Assembly: GCA_964020055.1 (NCBI GenBank)
Contig: OZ026533.1
Coordinates: forward strand, 1,041,046-1,105,045
Origin: G964020055 sp964020055
GTDB taxonomy: Bacteria; Pseudomonadota; Alphaproteobacteria; WRAU01; Hepatincolaceae
Direction: 5' to 3'
DNA length: 64,000 nucleotides
A model generated the notes under the pieces. The model was not told where the DNA came from. It made no database searches and saw nothing but the letters and a program-made list of their open reading frames with translations. A program made the translations under genes and the position numbers. Shown piece by piece: positions 10,401 to 21,300 of the stretch (position 1 is its first letter; each line of letters begins with the position of its first letter).

Positions 10401-10642
10401 GCCTTATTTTTATTATGGGAATATGTTTTTTGAGTACTATTTTTTATAAATCTTAAAGAAGGATGACTCAAACCATCAATCATTGGAATATGATGAATAC
10501 GATTATCAATACATATTATCTCAATATTAGTATAGGTTTGTTTGAATAAACTATTTAGGCATTTATTAATATATTTTTCATGGCCTTCCTCTAAGACTAG
10601 TAAAAAAGATATTAGTGGATTTATAGACATTATTGCCATCAC
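7493..10642 (-). CDS. Three-module transferase: two GT2-like domains plus a TagF-like CDP-glycerol glycerophosphotransferase domain
   Basis: 1049 residues as the longest reading; starts at 10642 (GTG), 10639 (ATG) or 10630 (ATG) are all possible, with no strong SD. Residues ~8-230 resemble a GT-A family 2 domain (LFKQTYTNIEIICID; ALEFSKGQFIALINI). Residues ~360-480 look like a second copy (SIENQSYSYLEIIYLVD; SGTYLSFVNSNSIL). Residues ~705-1049 match the teichoic-acid-type glycerophosphotransferase fold: LGHPKTDIF (837-845), LLVKEHP (902-908), ISDFSSVMFD (950-959), NKPLVFYAEDVDKY (964-977). Both GT2 modules lack a clear DXD metal motif (NIKDS and NSN instead). The usual WHG of the third module reads WKG (786-788), codon AAG at 8282-8284. 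It may make or modify a glycerophosphate-containing surface polymer, or may have lost catalysis. It is coupled to the downstream GT4-like gene. Confidence 0.75.
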   Translation of the reverse strand: MMAIMSINPLISFLLVLEEGHEKYINKCLNSLFKQTYTNIEIICIDNRIHHIPMIDGLSHPSLRFIKNSTQKTYSHNKNKALEFSKGQFIALINIKDSVEPDFAKIVINTFLSENADIVEVQSVAVDENHNHVSKPHPILSEHYHNKLLSFSDINAYKHLPNNAKVNTGSVYINNIVFSKSFLVNNKLYYTSNSLNKDSILNFQAIRLAKKTVIIPYIGYFYNKDDYFDSIEINAEELANNYEELLLFIKKIYISKCYKYKEEKIVLAKHLINYLVSIISKANIDIVEHINFLSTHLYLSLVQNYNVIDKVLGIDLVLKSLEEVYKNIHVDLWQYLQKMLQTNLSKEKKLQYIHSLSSQKYTVTLLVMVEPSSNDNLSQCIFSIENQSYSYLEIIYLVDKNIIPQQLDLLKSLVAKKSNISILHLDGLNLKNIFSKVSGTYLSFVNSNSILHKHYVTLLILELNIKEYNSANIVVASYEEPFKINTDINKKINSSQINHENNYVQLINKYNISNQNSYNIIHSLSLYNKIIPTVFLLKYLPNDLQVININGKTILPILLLKDIQVFNFRYYLVHALQKNNYSFEEHIKNLGENIHDILENTNLVQHGLKHVLPYVLKDSSKLPSVYKTALIQQYLEPSIIEFSHLLHKYKIHWANIIKEFCIANKIDYCEKMVSTVPYNPMYKGGMINDIKQYLHNVDKKMFYKKNKNNGILICEYFQGNTYMIEKALLEDNIPFSKIDLFAFEAYKPKAQKVIVEKAKEFNIIITDYLASLFKQLNPHQIVINLWKGNNLFSQGFPETDHPPSKLGYSTYNICSSLDEIKNIAYAFSTPIKNVLPLGHPKTDIFFDKNLINAKQQLFFEKHPNFRDKNIYLFVPTFRNYKSPCINLNFTNIHNLLNDNEVLLVKEHPFSSKKRIVNKMFFYNFSRLKSKVFDATHEDINTLVSISKVIISDFSSVMFDAILLNKPLVFYAEDVDKYINNKPILYDYVNEFLDTLISTPNENLFINSIRNARIDYKKYDYLREKYIRFCDGKASKRLLKMIKNIINEIS

Positions 10643-10684
10643 AAAAAAGTTGATATTAATTATATAAATAAAAGTAAATACTTT

Positions 10685-11380
10685 TTATTTTTCAGCAAGT
10701 TTAGATAAAATAGTATCTACTAAATTAGTGGTATTTTCATTCATCTTAAGTATTTCAGAAGAAAAATCAGCTTGAGCATCATCATCTGCCATATCAGAAA
10801 CTTTTTTTATAAAAAGGTAGCTTTTTGAAAATTTGTAGCAACATTGTGCTATAGCCGAAGCTTCCATTTCGATAGCAATTGAATTTTTAAAACAAGACTT
10901 CAAATCTTGCACTTTTTCTTTAGAATTAATAAACTGATCTGAGGTTAAAATTACTCCTTGATTTATTATATATTTTTTTGTTAATGATAAAATTATCTCA
11001 TCTAAAGATATAATATCTGATTTTGAAGAGTATATTTCAGGCATTCCAGGTATTTGCCCTAATTTATAACCAAATGCTGTGACATTTACATCAGAATAAC
11101 ATGCTTGATTACTAATGACAAAAGAGCCAACTGTTGCACCATTAATACCACCACAACTTCCAATATTTATTATAAAATCTACTTTATAATTTTGTATAGC
11201 AAAAGTTGTAGCAATTGCAGAATTCACTTTTCCAATACCACTTATAAGAGTAATTATTTCTAAAGTTTTATATTGAGATTTGAAAGTTTTGATAAAATAT
11301 TGCTCTTCTATATGATTGTTCAAAAGCGGCTTGATAGCTTCAAACTCTTCCTCCATAGCAATAATTATCGCAATTTTCAT
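10685..11380 (-). CDS. mtnN: 5'-methylthioadenosine / S-adenosylhomocysteine nucleosidase
   Basis: Hydrolyses MTA and SAH to adenine plus the thioribose product, clearing by-products of SAM-dependent reactions. It is 231 residues, the standard size. Key residues fit the E. coli enzyme: the Glu cluster at 10-12 (AMEEEFEAIK), the phosphorylase-fold segment NIGSCGGINGATVGS, the ribose-binding EMEASAIA and the catalytic-Asp loop SDMADDDAQADF. It is a single gene downstream of the groEL terminator in the same orientation. Adenine released here would add to the purine-base pool that the AzgA-like permeases in this window presumably also supply (inference). Confidence 0.93.
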   Translation of the reverse strand: MKIAIIIAMEEEFEAIKPLLNNHIEEQYFIKTFKSQYKTLEIITLISGIGKVNSAIATTFAIQNYKVDFIINIGSCGGINGATVGSFVISNQACYSDVNVTAFGYKLGQIPGMPEIYSSKSDIISLDEIILSLTKKYIINQGVILTSDQFINSKEKVQDLKSCFKNSIAIEMEASAIAQCCYKFSKSYLFIKKVSDMADDDAQADFSSEILKMNENTTNLVDTILSKLAEK

Positions 11381-11604
11381 ATTTTATTCCTTATATGTTT
11401 ATTTATTTACATTACTACTACTTTAAGTAGAATATTAGTTTCTATATATACAATAATATATTGATATCTGTTAAAAAGTAATAAAATTTTTATTTATATT
11501 GAAATAAAGATAGAAATTTCTATATTTGGGTATAAAAATAGCAATTATATTGCTATTGTATAATTAGATGCAAGATACTTTATGGTTTTGTTACTCATAT
11601 ATAA
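11381..11604. other. Non-coding spacer between mtnN and the groEL terminator
   Basis: No convincing gene. It holds a perfect 9-bp hairpin, AATAGCAAT (11537-11545) with ATTGCTATT (11549-11557), loop TAT. This lies upstream of mtnN on the minus strand and could belong to its promoter/leader region. The rest is low-complexity A/T. Confidence 0.6.
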
Positions 11605-11634
11605 AAAAAAAGGGAATAAAAATTCCCTTTTTTT
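11605..11634 (-). terminator. Intrinsic terminator of groES-groEL
   Basis: Thirteen-bp perfect stem: 11605-11617 with 11622-11634, loop of four A. GGGAAT/ATTCCC forms the core and A/T tracts lie on both sides, so it could work in either direction. It lies 31 bp beyond the groEL stop. Confidence 0.9.
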
Positions 11635-11665
11635 AAGTTAGTTTGGATAAATAGTTGAAAGGGTT

Positions 11666-13354
<1,689 letters not shown>

Positions 13355-13390
13355 TTATAAGTTTATTTTTATATTTATTTAGCTTAATAA

Positions 13391-13678
13391 TTAACCTATT
13401 ATTCCTAATACATCTGCTTCTTTCATTATTAGGTATTTTACACCGTCAATTTTAATTTCAGTGCCTGCATACTTACCAAATAAAACCATATTGCCTGGTT
13501 GTACAGTCAATGGAGTTAATTTTCCATCTTGGCTTAAAGAACCATTTCCAACTGCTATTATTTTACCTTGTAAAGGCTTTTCTTGAGCACTTTCAGGTAA
13601 TAAAATTCCTCCTGCAGTTTTTTGTTCTTGTTCCTCCTGTTTCACAAGAATTCTATCGTATAAAGGTTTAAAGTTCAT
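13391..13678 (-). CDS. groES: 10 kDa co-chaperonin GroES
   Basis: Heptameric lid for the GroEL chamber. It has 95 residues from the preferred start (MNFKPLYDRILVK), standard length. The mobile-loop region (EEQEQKTAGGILLPESAQEKPLQGKI) and the C-terminal segment YLIMKEADVLGII are typical. A longer reading from TTG at 13699 would add MIQKRKK, but those codons contain the SD sequence AGAGGAAAA, so ATG 13678 is chosen. It is the first gene of the groES-groEL unit and divergent from uvrD. Confidence 0.97.
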   Translation of the reverse strand: MNFKPLYDRILVKQEEQEQKTAGGILLPESAQEKPLQGKIIAVGNGSLSQDGKLTPLTVQPGNMVLFGKYAGTEIKIDGVKYLIMKEADVLGIIG

Positions 13679-13722
13679 TTTTTTCCTCTTTTGTATCAAT
13701 TCTTAGTTTAATATAACTACAA

Positions 13723-13756
13723 TTTATAGGTAGGAATATATTGTTATATTGTCAAG
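13723..13756 (-). promoter_or_regulatory. Candidate heat-shock-type promoter of groES-groEL
   Basis: On the minus strand CTTGACA (13756-13750) is followed downstream by CCTATAA (about 13730-13724). The boxes resemble the CTTGAAA and CYTATNT elements of alphaproteobacterial sigma-32 promoters, but the gap of about 19 bases is longer than usual. No CIRCE repeat (TTAGCACTC...GAGTGCTAA) is present, so HrcA control is not supported. Confidence 0.4.
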
Positions 13757-13858
13757 GTCATAGAATATCTTTTTTTAAATTATGATAAAAAAAAATATCA
13801 AATAATCTTATGTATAATAATAATAGTTATTTAATAAATATTAGAAATATGTGAAGGA

Positions 13859-16009
13859 ATGATTTTGGCAAACATCTTAGAAAATTTGAATGATGTTCAA
13901 AAAGAAGCAGTTGAAACAATAGAAGGTCCTTTGTTGATATTAGCAGGAGCAGGTACAGGTAAAACTAAAGTATTAACAACAAGAGTTGTTAATATAATAA
14001 ATAAACAAGCTGCCTATCCATCTGAAATTTTGTGTGTTACATTTACAAATAAAGCTGCATTTGAAATGAAAGACCGTATACATAAAATGCTTTCAGATAT
14101 TCCAATTCATAGTATGTGGATTGGTACATTTCATTCAATTGGGCTTAGGATTTTAAGGCGTCATTTTGCAGAAGCAGGTTTAAAACCTAATTTCATTATA
14201 CTAGATCCCGACGATTGTGAGCGTATTATAAAACAGATACTTATAGATCATAATGTAGATGTAAAAAAACATTCTCCTAAATATATTGCAAATACCATTT
14301 CTACTTTAAAAGATAAGAACATTACAGTTAGCAATTTTCCAGTATCTTTAGATGATATTTATGGAACCATGTCTTTGTCTCAAATTTACAATATATATAA
14401 TAATAGATTAAAAGCTGTTAACTCAGTTGATTTTGGAGATTTATTACAATTATGTGTAAATTTATTTATTCAATTTCCAGATATTGTTGATTTTTGGCAG
14501 AGTAAATTTAAGTTTGTATTAGTAGATGAGTATCAAGATACCAATTTATTACAATATACTTTTATTAAAATTTTAGCAGCCAAATATCATAACTTATGCT
14601 GTGTAGGTGATGATGATCAATCTATTTATTCTTGGAGAGGAGCTGAAGTTGAAAATATATTACGCTTTGAAAAAGACTTCAAAGGGGCGAAAGTCTTAAG
14701 ATTAGAACAAAATTACAGATCTATAAATCCTATCTTAAAAGCAGCATCATCATTAATCTCTGCAAATACTAAACGTTGGAAAAAAACACTTTGGACAGAT
14801 AAAGAAGATAAAAATACAGTCAAATTATTTGAAGCTAATAGTAGTAAAGATGAAGCTCAATTTATATGTGATAAAATACTAGAATTCAAAAAAGAAGGTG
14901 CACCTTACAAAGACAATGCAATTTTAGTAAGGGCAGCTTATCAAACTCGTGAACTTGAAGAAAGATTACAGTTCAATGGTATTGATTATCAATTAATTGG
15001 AGGGTTAAGCTTCTATGATAGAGCAGAAGTTAAAGATACTATAGCTCATTTACGTCTTTTAAATCAAAAATATGATGACATGGCATTTTTACGTATCATA
15101 AATAATCCCAAAAGAGGTTTGGGTGAAAGTGCTTTGAATAAGATAAGAGAAATTGCAAATACTAATAATACCTCATTATATTTAGCATCTGAATTTATAC
15201 TTGGTCAGGGTATTTTAAGTGCAAAACAAGACCATGCTTTGAATGAATTTGTTTCAGCATTTACAAAAGTAGAACAAAACCAAGGTTTGAAACTTAGAGA
15301 AATAACAGAAAATATTTTAAAAAATACTGGTTATTTAAATATGTATGAAATTGAAGGAACAACTGAAGCTAAAGATAGAATAGAAAATATAAAAGAACTA
15401 TATAGAGCATTAGATAGTTATAGTTCTTTAGAAGAATTTTTAGAAAGCGTTTCCTTAAGAGTTGATACAGAAGATGAAGAAGGTAATGATAATAAAGTAT
15501 GTATAATGACGCTTCATAGGGCTAAAGGGTTAGAATTTAATTGTGTTTTTTTACCAGGTTGGGAAGAAGGAATTTTACCAAATCAAAGAGCTTTAGATGA
15601 AGGTGGTGAAAAATCTTTAGAAGAAGAAAGAAGACTTGCTTATGTAGGTATTACAAGAGCTAAAAAGAAGCTTTTTGTATCATACTGTAAAAGTAGAAAC
15701 ATGTATGGTTCATGGCAAGAATGTGTGGGTTCACGTTTTATTTTAGATATGGGTAACGATATAGAAAGGATAAATACAAGTGTTTATGTCACTAAAGATA
15801 AAACTAAACATAATTTTGTGAATAATATAGATTTTACATCTTTTAGTTCTAATAATATGAATGCTAATTTTAGACAAGGTCAGCAAGTGCAACACAACAG
15901 TTTAGGTAAAGGAGTGATAGTTAGCTTATCTGGTCCTATTGCTACAGTGAATTTTGAAGTTCATGGAACAAAAAAAATTATGGTCTCGTTTTTGAAAGAA
16001 GTTAAATAG
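13859..16009 (+). CDS. uvrD: UvrD/PcrA-family DNA helicase
   Basis: Superfamily 1A 3'-5' helicase used in nucleotide excision and mismatch repair and in removing RecA or stalled polymerase. It is 716 residues, typical. Motifs in order: Q motif LNDVQKEAV, Walker A AGAGTGKT (31-38), TFTNKAAFEM, GTFHSIGLRILR, Walker B VLVDEYQDTN, GDDDQSIYSWRGA, LEQNYRS, the long motif V region MTLHRAKGLEFNCVFLPGWEEG, and VGITRAKK. The C-terminal tail ends in a Tudor-like segment (FRQGQQVQHNSLGKGVIVSL...VNFEVHGTKKIMVSFLK), as in PcrA. The ATG at 13859 has AAGGA upstream. It is divergent from groES. Confidence 0.96.
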   Translation: MILANILENLNDVQKEAVETIEGPLLILAGAGTGKTKVLTTRVVNIINKQAAYPSEILCVTFTNKAAFEMKDRIHKMLSDIPIHSMWIGTFHSIGLRILRRHFAEAGLKPNFIILDPDDCERIIKQILIDHNVDVKKHSPKYIANTISTLKDKNITVSNFPVSLDDIYGTMSLSQIYNIYNNRLKAVNSVDFGDLLQLCVNLFIQFPDIVDFWQSKFKFVLVDEYQDTNLLQYTFIKILAAKYHNLCCVGDDDQSIYSWRGAEVENILRFEKDFKGAKVLRLEQNYRSINPILKAASSLISANTKRWKKTLWTDKEDKNTVKLFEANSSKDEAQFICDKILEFKKEGAPYKDNAILVRAAYQTRELEERLQFNGIDYQLIGGLSFYDRAEVKDTIAHLRLLNQKYDDMAFLRIINNPKRGLGESALNKIREIANTNNTSLYLASEFILGQGILSAKQDHALNEFVSAFTKVEQNQGLKLREITENILKNTGYLNMYEIEGTTEAKDRIENIKELYRALDSYSSLEEFLESVSLRVDTEDEEGNDNKVCIMTLHRAKGLEFNCVFLPGWEEGILPNQRALDEGGEKSLEEERRLAYVGITRAKKKLFVSYCKSRNMYGSWQECVGSRFILDMGNDIERINTSVYVTKDKTKHNFVNNIDFTSFSSNNMNANFRQGQQVQHNSLGKGVIVSLSGPIATVNFEVHGTKKIMVSFLKEVK

Positions 16010-16049
16010 CTTTAGTGTAAAAATATCAAAATTATCATAAGGAGATTAA

Positions 16050-17021
16050 GTGAAATATATTTTAGCTACTTTAAATACCACAGATACAATACCTTTAGAA
16101 GAATTATTGTATGGTGAGGAAAATATAATTTCAATAATAGTAAATGGTGTAAAAGGTTATGAAATACCAAATGATAATATTTTAGGTTTATATTTTAATA
16201 GGTGGGAACTTAGAATAAATTTATCCGACAAATGCACTACATTAAATATAGATGGGCTAACAAATTTAATAGAAACATTATGTCAGGCTTTAGAAATTGA
16301 AGTTTATAAAATAGAAATTTTAGATGATGTAATTGATTATTTAAACGTTGCTTCTGATAGAAATTTAATTGATTGTGAAAATATTGTTATAACTAATAAT
16401 ATTGAAGATTTTAATATATTAAAACATGGTGAAATGATAAATGAGAATAATGCTATAGATATAAAAATTAATCAATATATAAAAAGTACTAATAAAATTC
16501 CAATTTTTGTTTTGCAAAGTACAGCCTTTGGAACAGGTTCTCATGAAACTACAAAACAATGTATAAAGTTGATAAATCATTTAAAAAATAACAATATAAA
16601 AATAGCTAATGCTTTAGATATGGGAACAGGAACAGGAATTTTAGCATTTGTTATAGCAAAGCTTTTTGGTGATGAAATTAATATTGATGCTTTAGATATA
16701 TCACAGGAGGCCATTAAAGCGGTTGATAGATTTGCAAGTATAAATAAAATACAAAATATTCAATCTATCTATACAAAAGGTGATGCTAAAGAACTTAGCA
16801 ATAAAAAATATGACTTAATAGTATCTAATATTCTCTTAGAGCCATTAATAAGTTTAAAAAATAAGTTTAAGGATCTTTTACAAGATAATGGTTATATAAT
16901 TTTGTCAGGTTTCTTAGAAAACCAAAAAGATCGACTTATTTCTGAGTATCAAAACATAGGTTTCAAACTAGAAAAGCAGATCTCACTTAGCGATTGGGTA
17001 GCTGTATTATTCAAAAAATAA
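16050..17021 (+). CDS. prmA: Ribosomal protein L11 methyltransferase
   Basis: SAM-dependent methyltransferase that methylates ribosomal protein L11. It is 323 residues. The start is GTG at 16050 behind AAGGAGA. The N-terminal substrate-recognition half is diverged. The catalytic half carries the PrmA hallmark FGTGSHETTKQCI, motif I LDMGTGTGILAFVIAKLFG, DALDISQEAI and the catalytic-motif region DLIVSNILLEPLISL, ending ISLSDWVAVLFKK. It lies 40 bp after uvrD and 15 bp before glmU, probably one transcript. Confidence 0.94.
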   Translation: MKYILATLNTTDTIPLEELLYGEENIISIIVNGVKGYEIPNDNILGLYFNRWELRINLSDKCTTLNIDGLTNLIETLCQALEIEVYKIEILDDVIDYLNVASDRNLIDCENIVITNNIEDFNILKHGEMINENNAIDIKINQYIKSTNKIPIFVLQSTAFGTGSHETTKQCIKLINHLKNNNIKIANALDMGTGTGILAFVIAKLFGDEINIDALDISQEAIKAVDRFASINKIQNIQSIYTKGDAKELSNKKYDLIVSNILLEPLISLKNKFKDLLQDNGYIILSGFLENQKDRLISEYQNIGFKLEKQISLSDWVAVLFKK

Positions 17022-17036
17022 TTAGGAAAACAAAAA

Positions 17037-18350
17037 ATGAAAAAAGTATCTGTTATTATTTTAGCAGCAGGTTTTGGTAGCCGAATGAAATCTGAAATCC
17101 CTAAAGCATTGCATAAACTTGGAAATATAACTTTAATTGAACACATTTTGCAAAAAGCCAAAAATATAAATGCCTTTGAAGTAATTTGTGTGATATCTGA
17201 AAATATGCAAGAATACTTTACAAAACTACCAAATATTAAAGTTGTTGTTCAGAAAGAAAGAAAAGGAACAGCTCATGCTGTTTTAGTTGCTAAAAATATA
17301 ATAGAGAATACAGAAGGTACTTTATTAATATTATATGCAGATAGTCCTTTAATTGAAGAAGTAGATATACTTCAACTTATAAATATAGTTGAATCTGATA
17401 AAGCTTCTTTAGCAGTTTTAGGTTTTAATAAGAATGAAAAAAATAGTTATGGTCGTATTATCACAGATCAAAAAGATAATGTAATAGCAATAAAAGAAGC
17501 AAGTTGCATTTCAAATCAAGAAGCATCTAATTTATCTTTATGTAATTCTGGAGTTATGGCATTAAAACTTAGTAAAGCATGGAAATTATTAGAGCAAATA
17601 GATAATAAGAATAATAAACAAGAGTATTATTTAACCGACATTGTAAAACATGCAAATAATGCTTCTTTGCTATGTAAATTCGTATTATGTGAAGAACAAA
17701 GCGTTATAGGTATAAACAATAAGATTGAACTTTCTATTGCAGAAAATATTTTTCAAAATAATTTACGTAAAAAATTTATGCTTAACGGAGTCAATCTTAT
17801 AGATCCAAATAGTGTGTATTTTTCTTTTGATACAATAATAGAAAATGATGTAACTATTTATCCTAATGTTTATTTATTTCCAAAAGTTATAATAAAAAAA
17901 GGTACAACAATTTATCCAAATACTGTTTTAGAAGGAGTATCTATAGGAGAAAATTGTTCTATAGGACCATTTGCACGATTAAGACCAGAGAGTGAAATTA
18001 AAAACAATGTTAGAATTGGAAATTTTGTAGAAATTAAGAAATCATCAATAGATGAAGGAACAAAAGTTAATCATTTAACATACTTAGGTGATACAGAAGT
18101 AGGAAAAAACTCTAACGTAGGTGCTGGAGTTGTAACTTGTAATTATGATGGAAAAATCAAATCTCAAACAAAAATAGGAAATAATGCATTTATAGGTAGT
18201 AATACATCTTTAGTTGCTCCAATAAATATACAAGACGATACAACAGTTGCAGCAGGTAGTACACTTGTAGAAGATGTAGAAAAGGCCTCTTTAGCAATAG
18301 CCAGAAGTAGACAAACAATTATCAAGAATTGGAAACACAAAAATAAATAA
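17037..18350 (+). CDS. glmU: Bifunctional GlcN-1-P acetyltransferase / GlcNAc-1-P uridylyltransferase
   Basis: Makes UDP-N-acetylglucosamine, precursor of peptidoglycan and lipid A. It is 437 residues. The N-terminal pyrophosphorylase domain opens with ILAAGFGSRMKSEIPKALHKLG, binding UTP, and has the KERKGTAHAV segment. The C-terminal left-handed beta-helix has hexapeptide repeats and the active-site His346 in VNHLTYLGDTEVG, then VTCNYDGKIKSQTKIGNNAFIGSN. All expected catalytic parts are present. The enzyme supports the same wall pathway as the dap genes nearby. Confidence 0.97.
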   Translation: MKKVSVIILAAGFGSRMKSEIPKALHKLGNITLIEHILQKAKNINAFEVICVISENMQEYFTKLPNIKVVVQKERKGTAHAVLVAKNIIENTEGTLLILYADSPLIEEVDILQLINIVESDKASLAVLGFNKNEKNSYGRIITDQKDNVIAIKEASCISNQEASNLSLCNSGVMALKLSKAWKLLEQIDNKNNKQEYYLTDIVKHANNASLLCKFVLCEEQSVIGINNKIELSIAENIFQNNLRKKFMLNGVNLIDPNSVYFSFDTIIENDVTIYPNVYLFPKVIIKKGTTIYPNTVLEGVSIGENCSIGPFARLRPESEIKNNVRIGNFVEIKKSSIDEGTKVNHLTYLGDTEVGKNSNVGAGVVTCNYDGKIKSQTKIGNNAFIGSNTSLVAPINIQDDTTVAAGSTLVEDVEKASLAIARSRQTIIKNWKHKNK

Positions 18351-18390
18351 TTCATAAATATGCCTTATATAAGAAAATGGAATAAAAACA

Positions 18391-21300
18391 ATGAATAAAC
18401 TAGATGAAATTTTAAATAGGTTTAAACAAGCAACAAACGGTATAAGAGATAAAGGCACTCTTTTTGAAGAATTAATATATTTATACATACAAAAAGATCC
18501 AATATATGTAGATAGGTTTTCAGAAGTATGGAGATGGAAAGACTTTCCCCATACTAAAGGTTCAGATATTGGAATAGACTTAGTAGCCAAAGAAAAAAAT
18601 CTAGATGGTTATTGTGCAATTCAATGTAAATTTCATGAAGATATAAAAACTAAAATTTCAAAGGCAGAAATAGATAGCTTTTTAAGCGCTTCAGGGAAAA
18701 GTATTTATTCAACTCGTTTAATAGTTTCAACAACAGATAGTTGGAGTAATAATGCAGAAGAAACAATACAAAATCAGCAAATACCAGTATCGAGAATAGG
18801 TAAAATAGATTTATTAAATAGTGCAATAAATTGGGATGAATGTGATTTTTTAGCACAAGATGAAGATAAACTAGTATTAAAAGATAAACTAACATTAAGA
18901 CCTCACCAAATTGAAGCTTTAAAAGCAGTAACACAAGGCTTACAGCAAGAAGATAGAGGTAAATTGATAATGGCCTGTGGTTCTGGTAAAACATTTACTT
19001 CTTTAAAGATAATGGAAAATTCTACAAAAAAAGGAGATTTGATACTATTTTTGGTGCCATCGTTATCACTTTTAGATCAATCTTTAAGATCATGGTTAGA
19101 ACAAACAGAAGATAATTTAGTACCATTTGTAGTATGTTCAGATTCAAAGGTAGGAAAAAACAAAAATAATACTAAACTTTCTTATGATGAAGAAGATATA
19201 AACATGGTAGATTTACCATATCCTGCAACAACATCTGCAAAAAACTTAGCTTTACAAATAAATAAAATACAAATAGATGAAGCATATAAAAATAGTAAAA
19301 TTGTAATTTTTTCAACTTATCAATCTGTAGAAATAATACAACAGGCTCAACTAAATTATAATTTAAAAGAAATAGATCTAGCAATATGTGATGAAGCACA
19401 TAGAACAACAGGTTACAATAAAACTAAAGATGCTAAAGCTTCTCATTTTAGAATAATTCATCATAATAGTAATATACAAGTCAACAAAAGATTGTATATG
19501 ACAGCAACTCCAAGAATATATACAGAAAGTGCCAAAACAAAAGCTAATAACAATCAGATTGATATCACATCAATGGATGATGAAACTATATATGGAAAAG
19601 AGTTGTATGGTTTAAGTTTTGGAAAAGCGGTAGAACAAGGCTTACTTACAGATTATAAAGTTTTAGTTTTTGCAATAGGTAAAGAACATATATCTCAATA
19701 TTTACAAAATGATGATAATACTTCAGCATTACCAATTGAAGATAGAGGAAAAATTGTAGGTTGTTATCAAACAATTTTGAAAGAGCTTATAGATCAGCAT
19801 GTAAATAGTGAAAATTCTTTTAACTCAAAAAATATTTTAAAAGAGGAATTATCACAAGAAATACCTATGAAAAGATTAATAGCATTTATGCCAGATATAG
19901 AATCTTCACGTAATTATGCTAGTGCTTATGATAATATAGATATAAATAATTCAAACAAATATATGAATGTATTTTCAAATACAATAGAAACATATAAGGC
20001 AAATATCAAAAATACCATTCACAATAATAGTAAAGAAGTATGTTGTAATGTTCATCATATAGATGGCACAATGAATGCTTTAGAAAAGAAAGATTTAGTA
20101 TCTTGGTTAGCAGAAGAAGTAGAGGAAAATGAATGTAAAATTTTAAATAACGTTCGTTGTTTATCAGAAGGGTTAGATGTACCTTCATTAGATGGTATTG
20201 TATTTATAGGCTCAAGAAAATCTCAAATAGATATAATCCAGGCTGTAGGTAGGGTTATGAGAAAATCTCAAGGTAAAAAATATGGTTACATAATAATACC
20301 AATTGTTGTTGCAGAGGGTGTAGATCCAGAAGTTGTACTAGAAAATGATAAGCAATATGACACAATTTGGTATGTAGCCCAAGCTTTAAGAGCACACGAT
20401 GAAAGATTTGATGCAATGATAAATCAAATAGCATTAAACGAAGATAAACCCGATCAATTTAGGGTGTTTGGTAAAGGTATTGGTAAAAAAACAAAAGAAA
20501 AAATAGAAGAAAGATCCCAATTACCATTAACAGAAATAGAAAATAAAATTTTTGCTAAATTAGTAGAAAAATGTGGAAATAAGCAATATTGGGCTGTTTG
20601 GGCAAAAGATATAGCTGACATAGCAAAATACCACATAACAGAAATACAAACTATTTTAAGCACTCATGAAGATGCCAAAACAGAATTCAACAAATTTTTA
20701 CAAAATTTACATAGTAATATAAACAATGCGGTATCAAAAGATGAAGCAATAGAAATGTTAGCCCAACATGTAATAACAAAACCCATTTTTGACGCATTAT
20801 TTGAAGATTCAAAATTCACAGAACATAACCCAGTGTCAAAAGATTTACAAAATGTAGTAGAAAAATTACAAAAATATAATATTCAAAAAGAAAGTCAGAA
20901 ATTACAAAAATTTTATAATAGTATGATTCAAAGAGTAAAAGGTATAGATAATGCAGAAGGTAAACAAAAAATTATAATAGATTTGTATGATAATTTTTTC
21001 AAAGCAGCATTTCCTAGAATGTCAGAAAAATTAGGAATAGTTTACACTCCAGTTGAAGTTGTAGATTTTATAATTCAGTCAGTAGAAGATGTTTTGCAAC
21101 AAGAATTTCAAAGCAGTTTGAATGATAAAAATGTAAATATATTAGACCCATTCACAGGTACAGGAACATTTTTAGTAAGGTTATTACAATCAGGTTTAAT
21201 AACAACATCAAATTTACCATATAAATATCAAAATGAAATTTTTGCAAACGAAATAGTACTATTAGCATATTACATAGCATCTATAAATATAGAAACAACG

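Noticed and set aside
13700..13858. CIRCE element for HrcA control of groESL
   Set aside because: No TTAGCACTC/GAGTGCTAA pair found; only a sigma-32-like promoter can be suggested.
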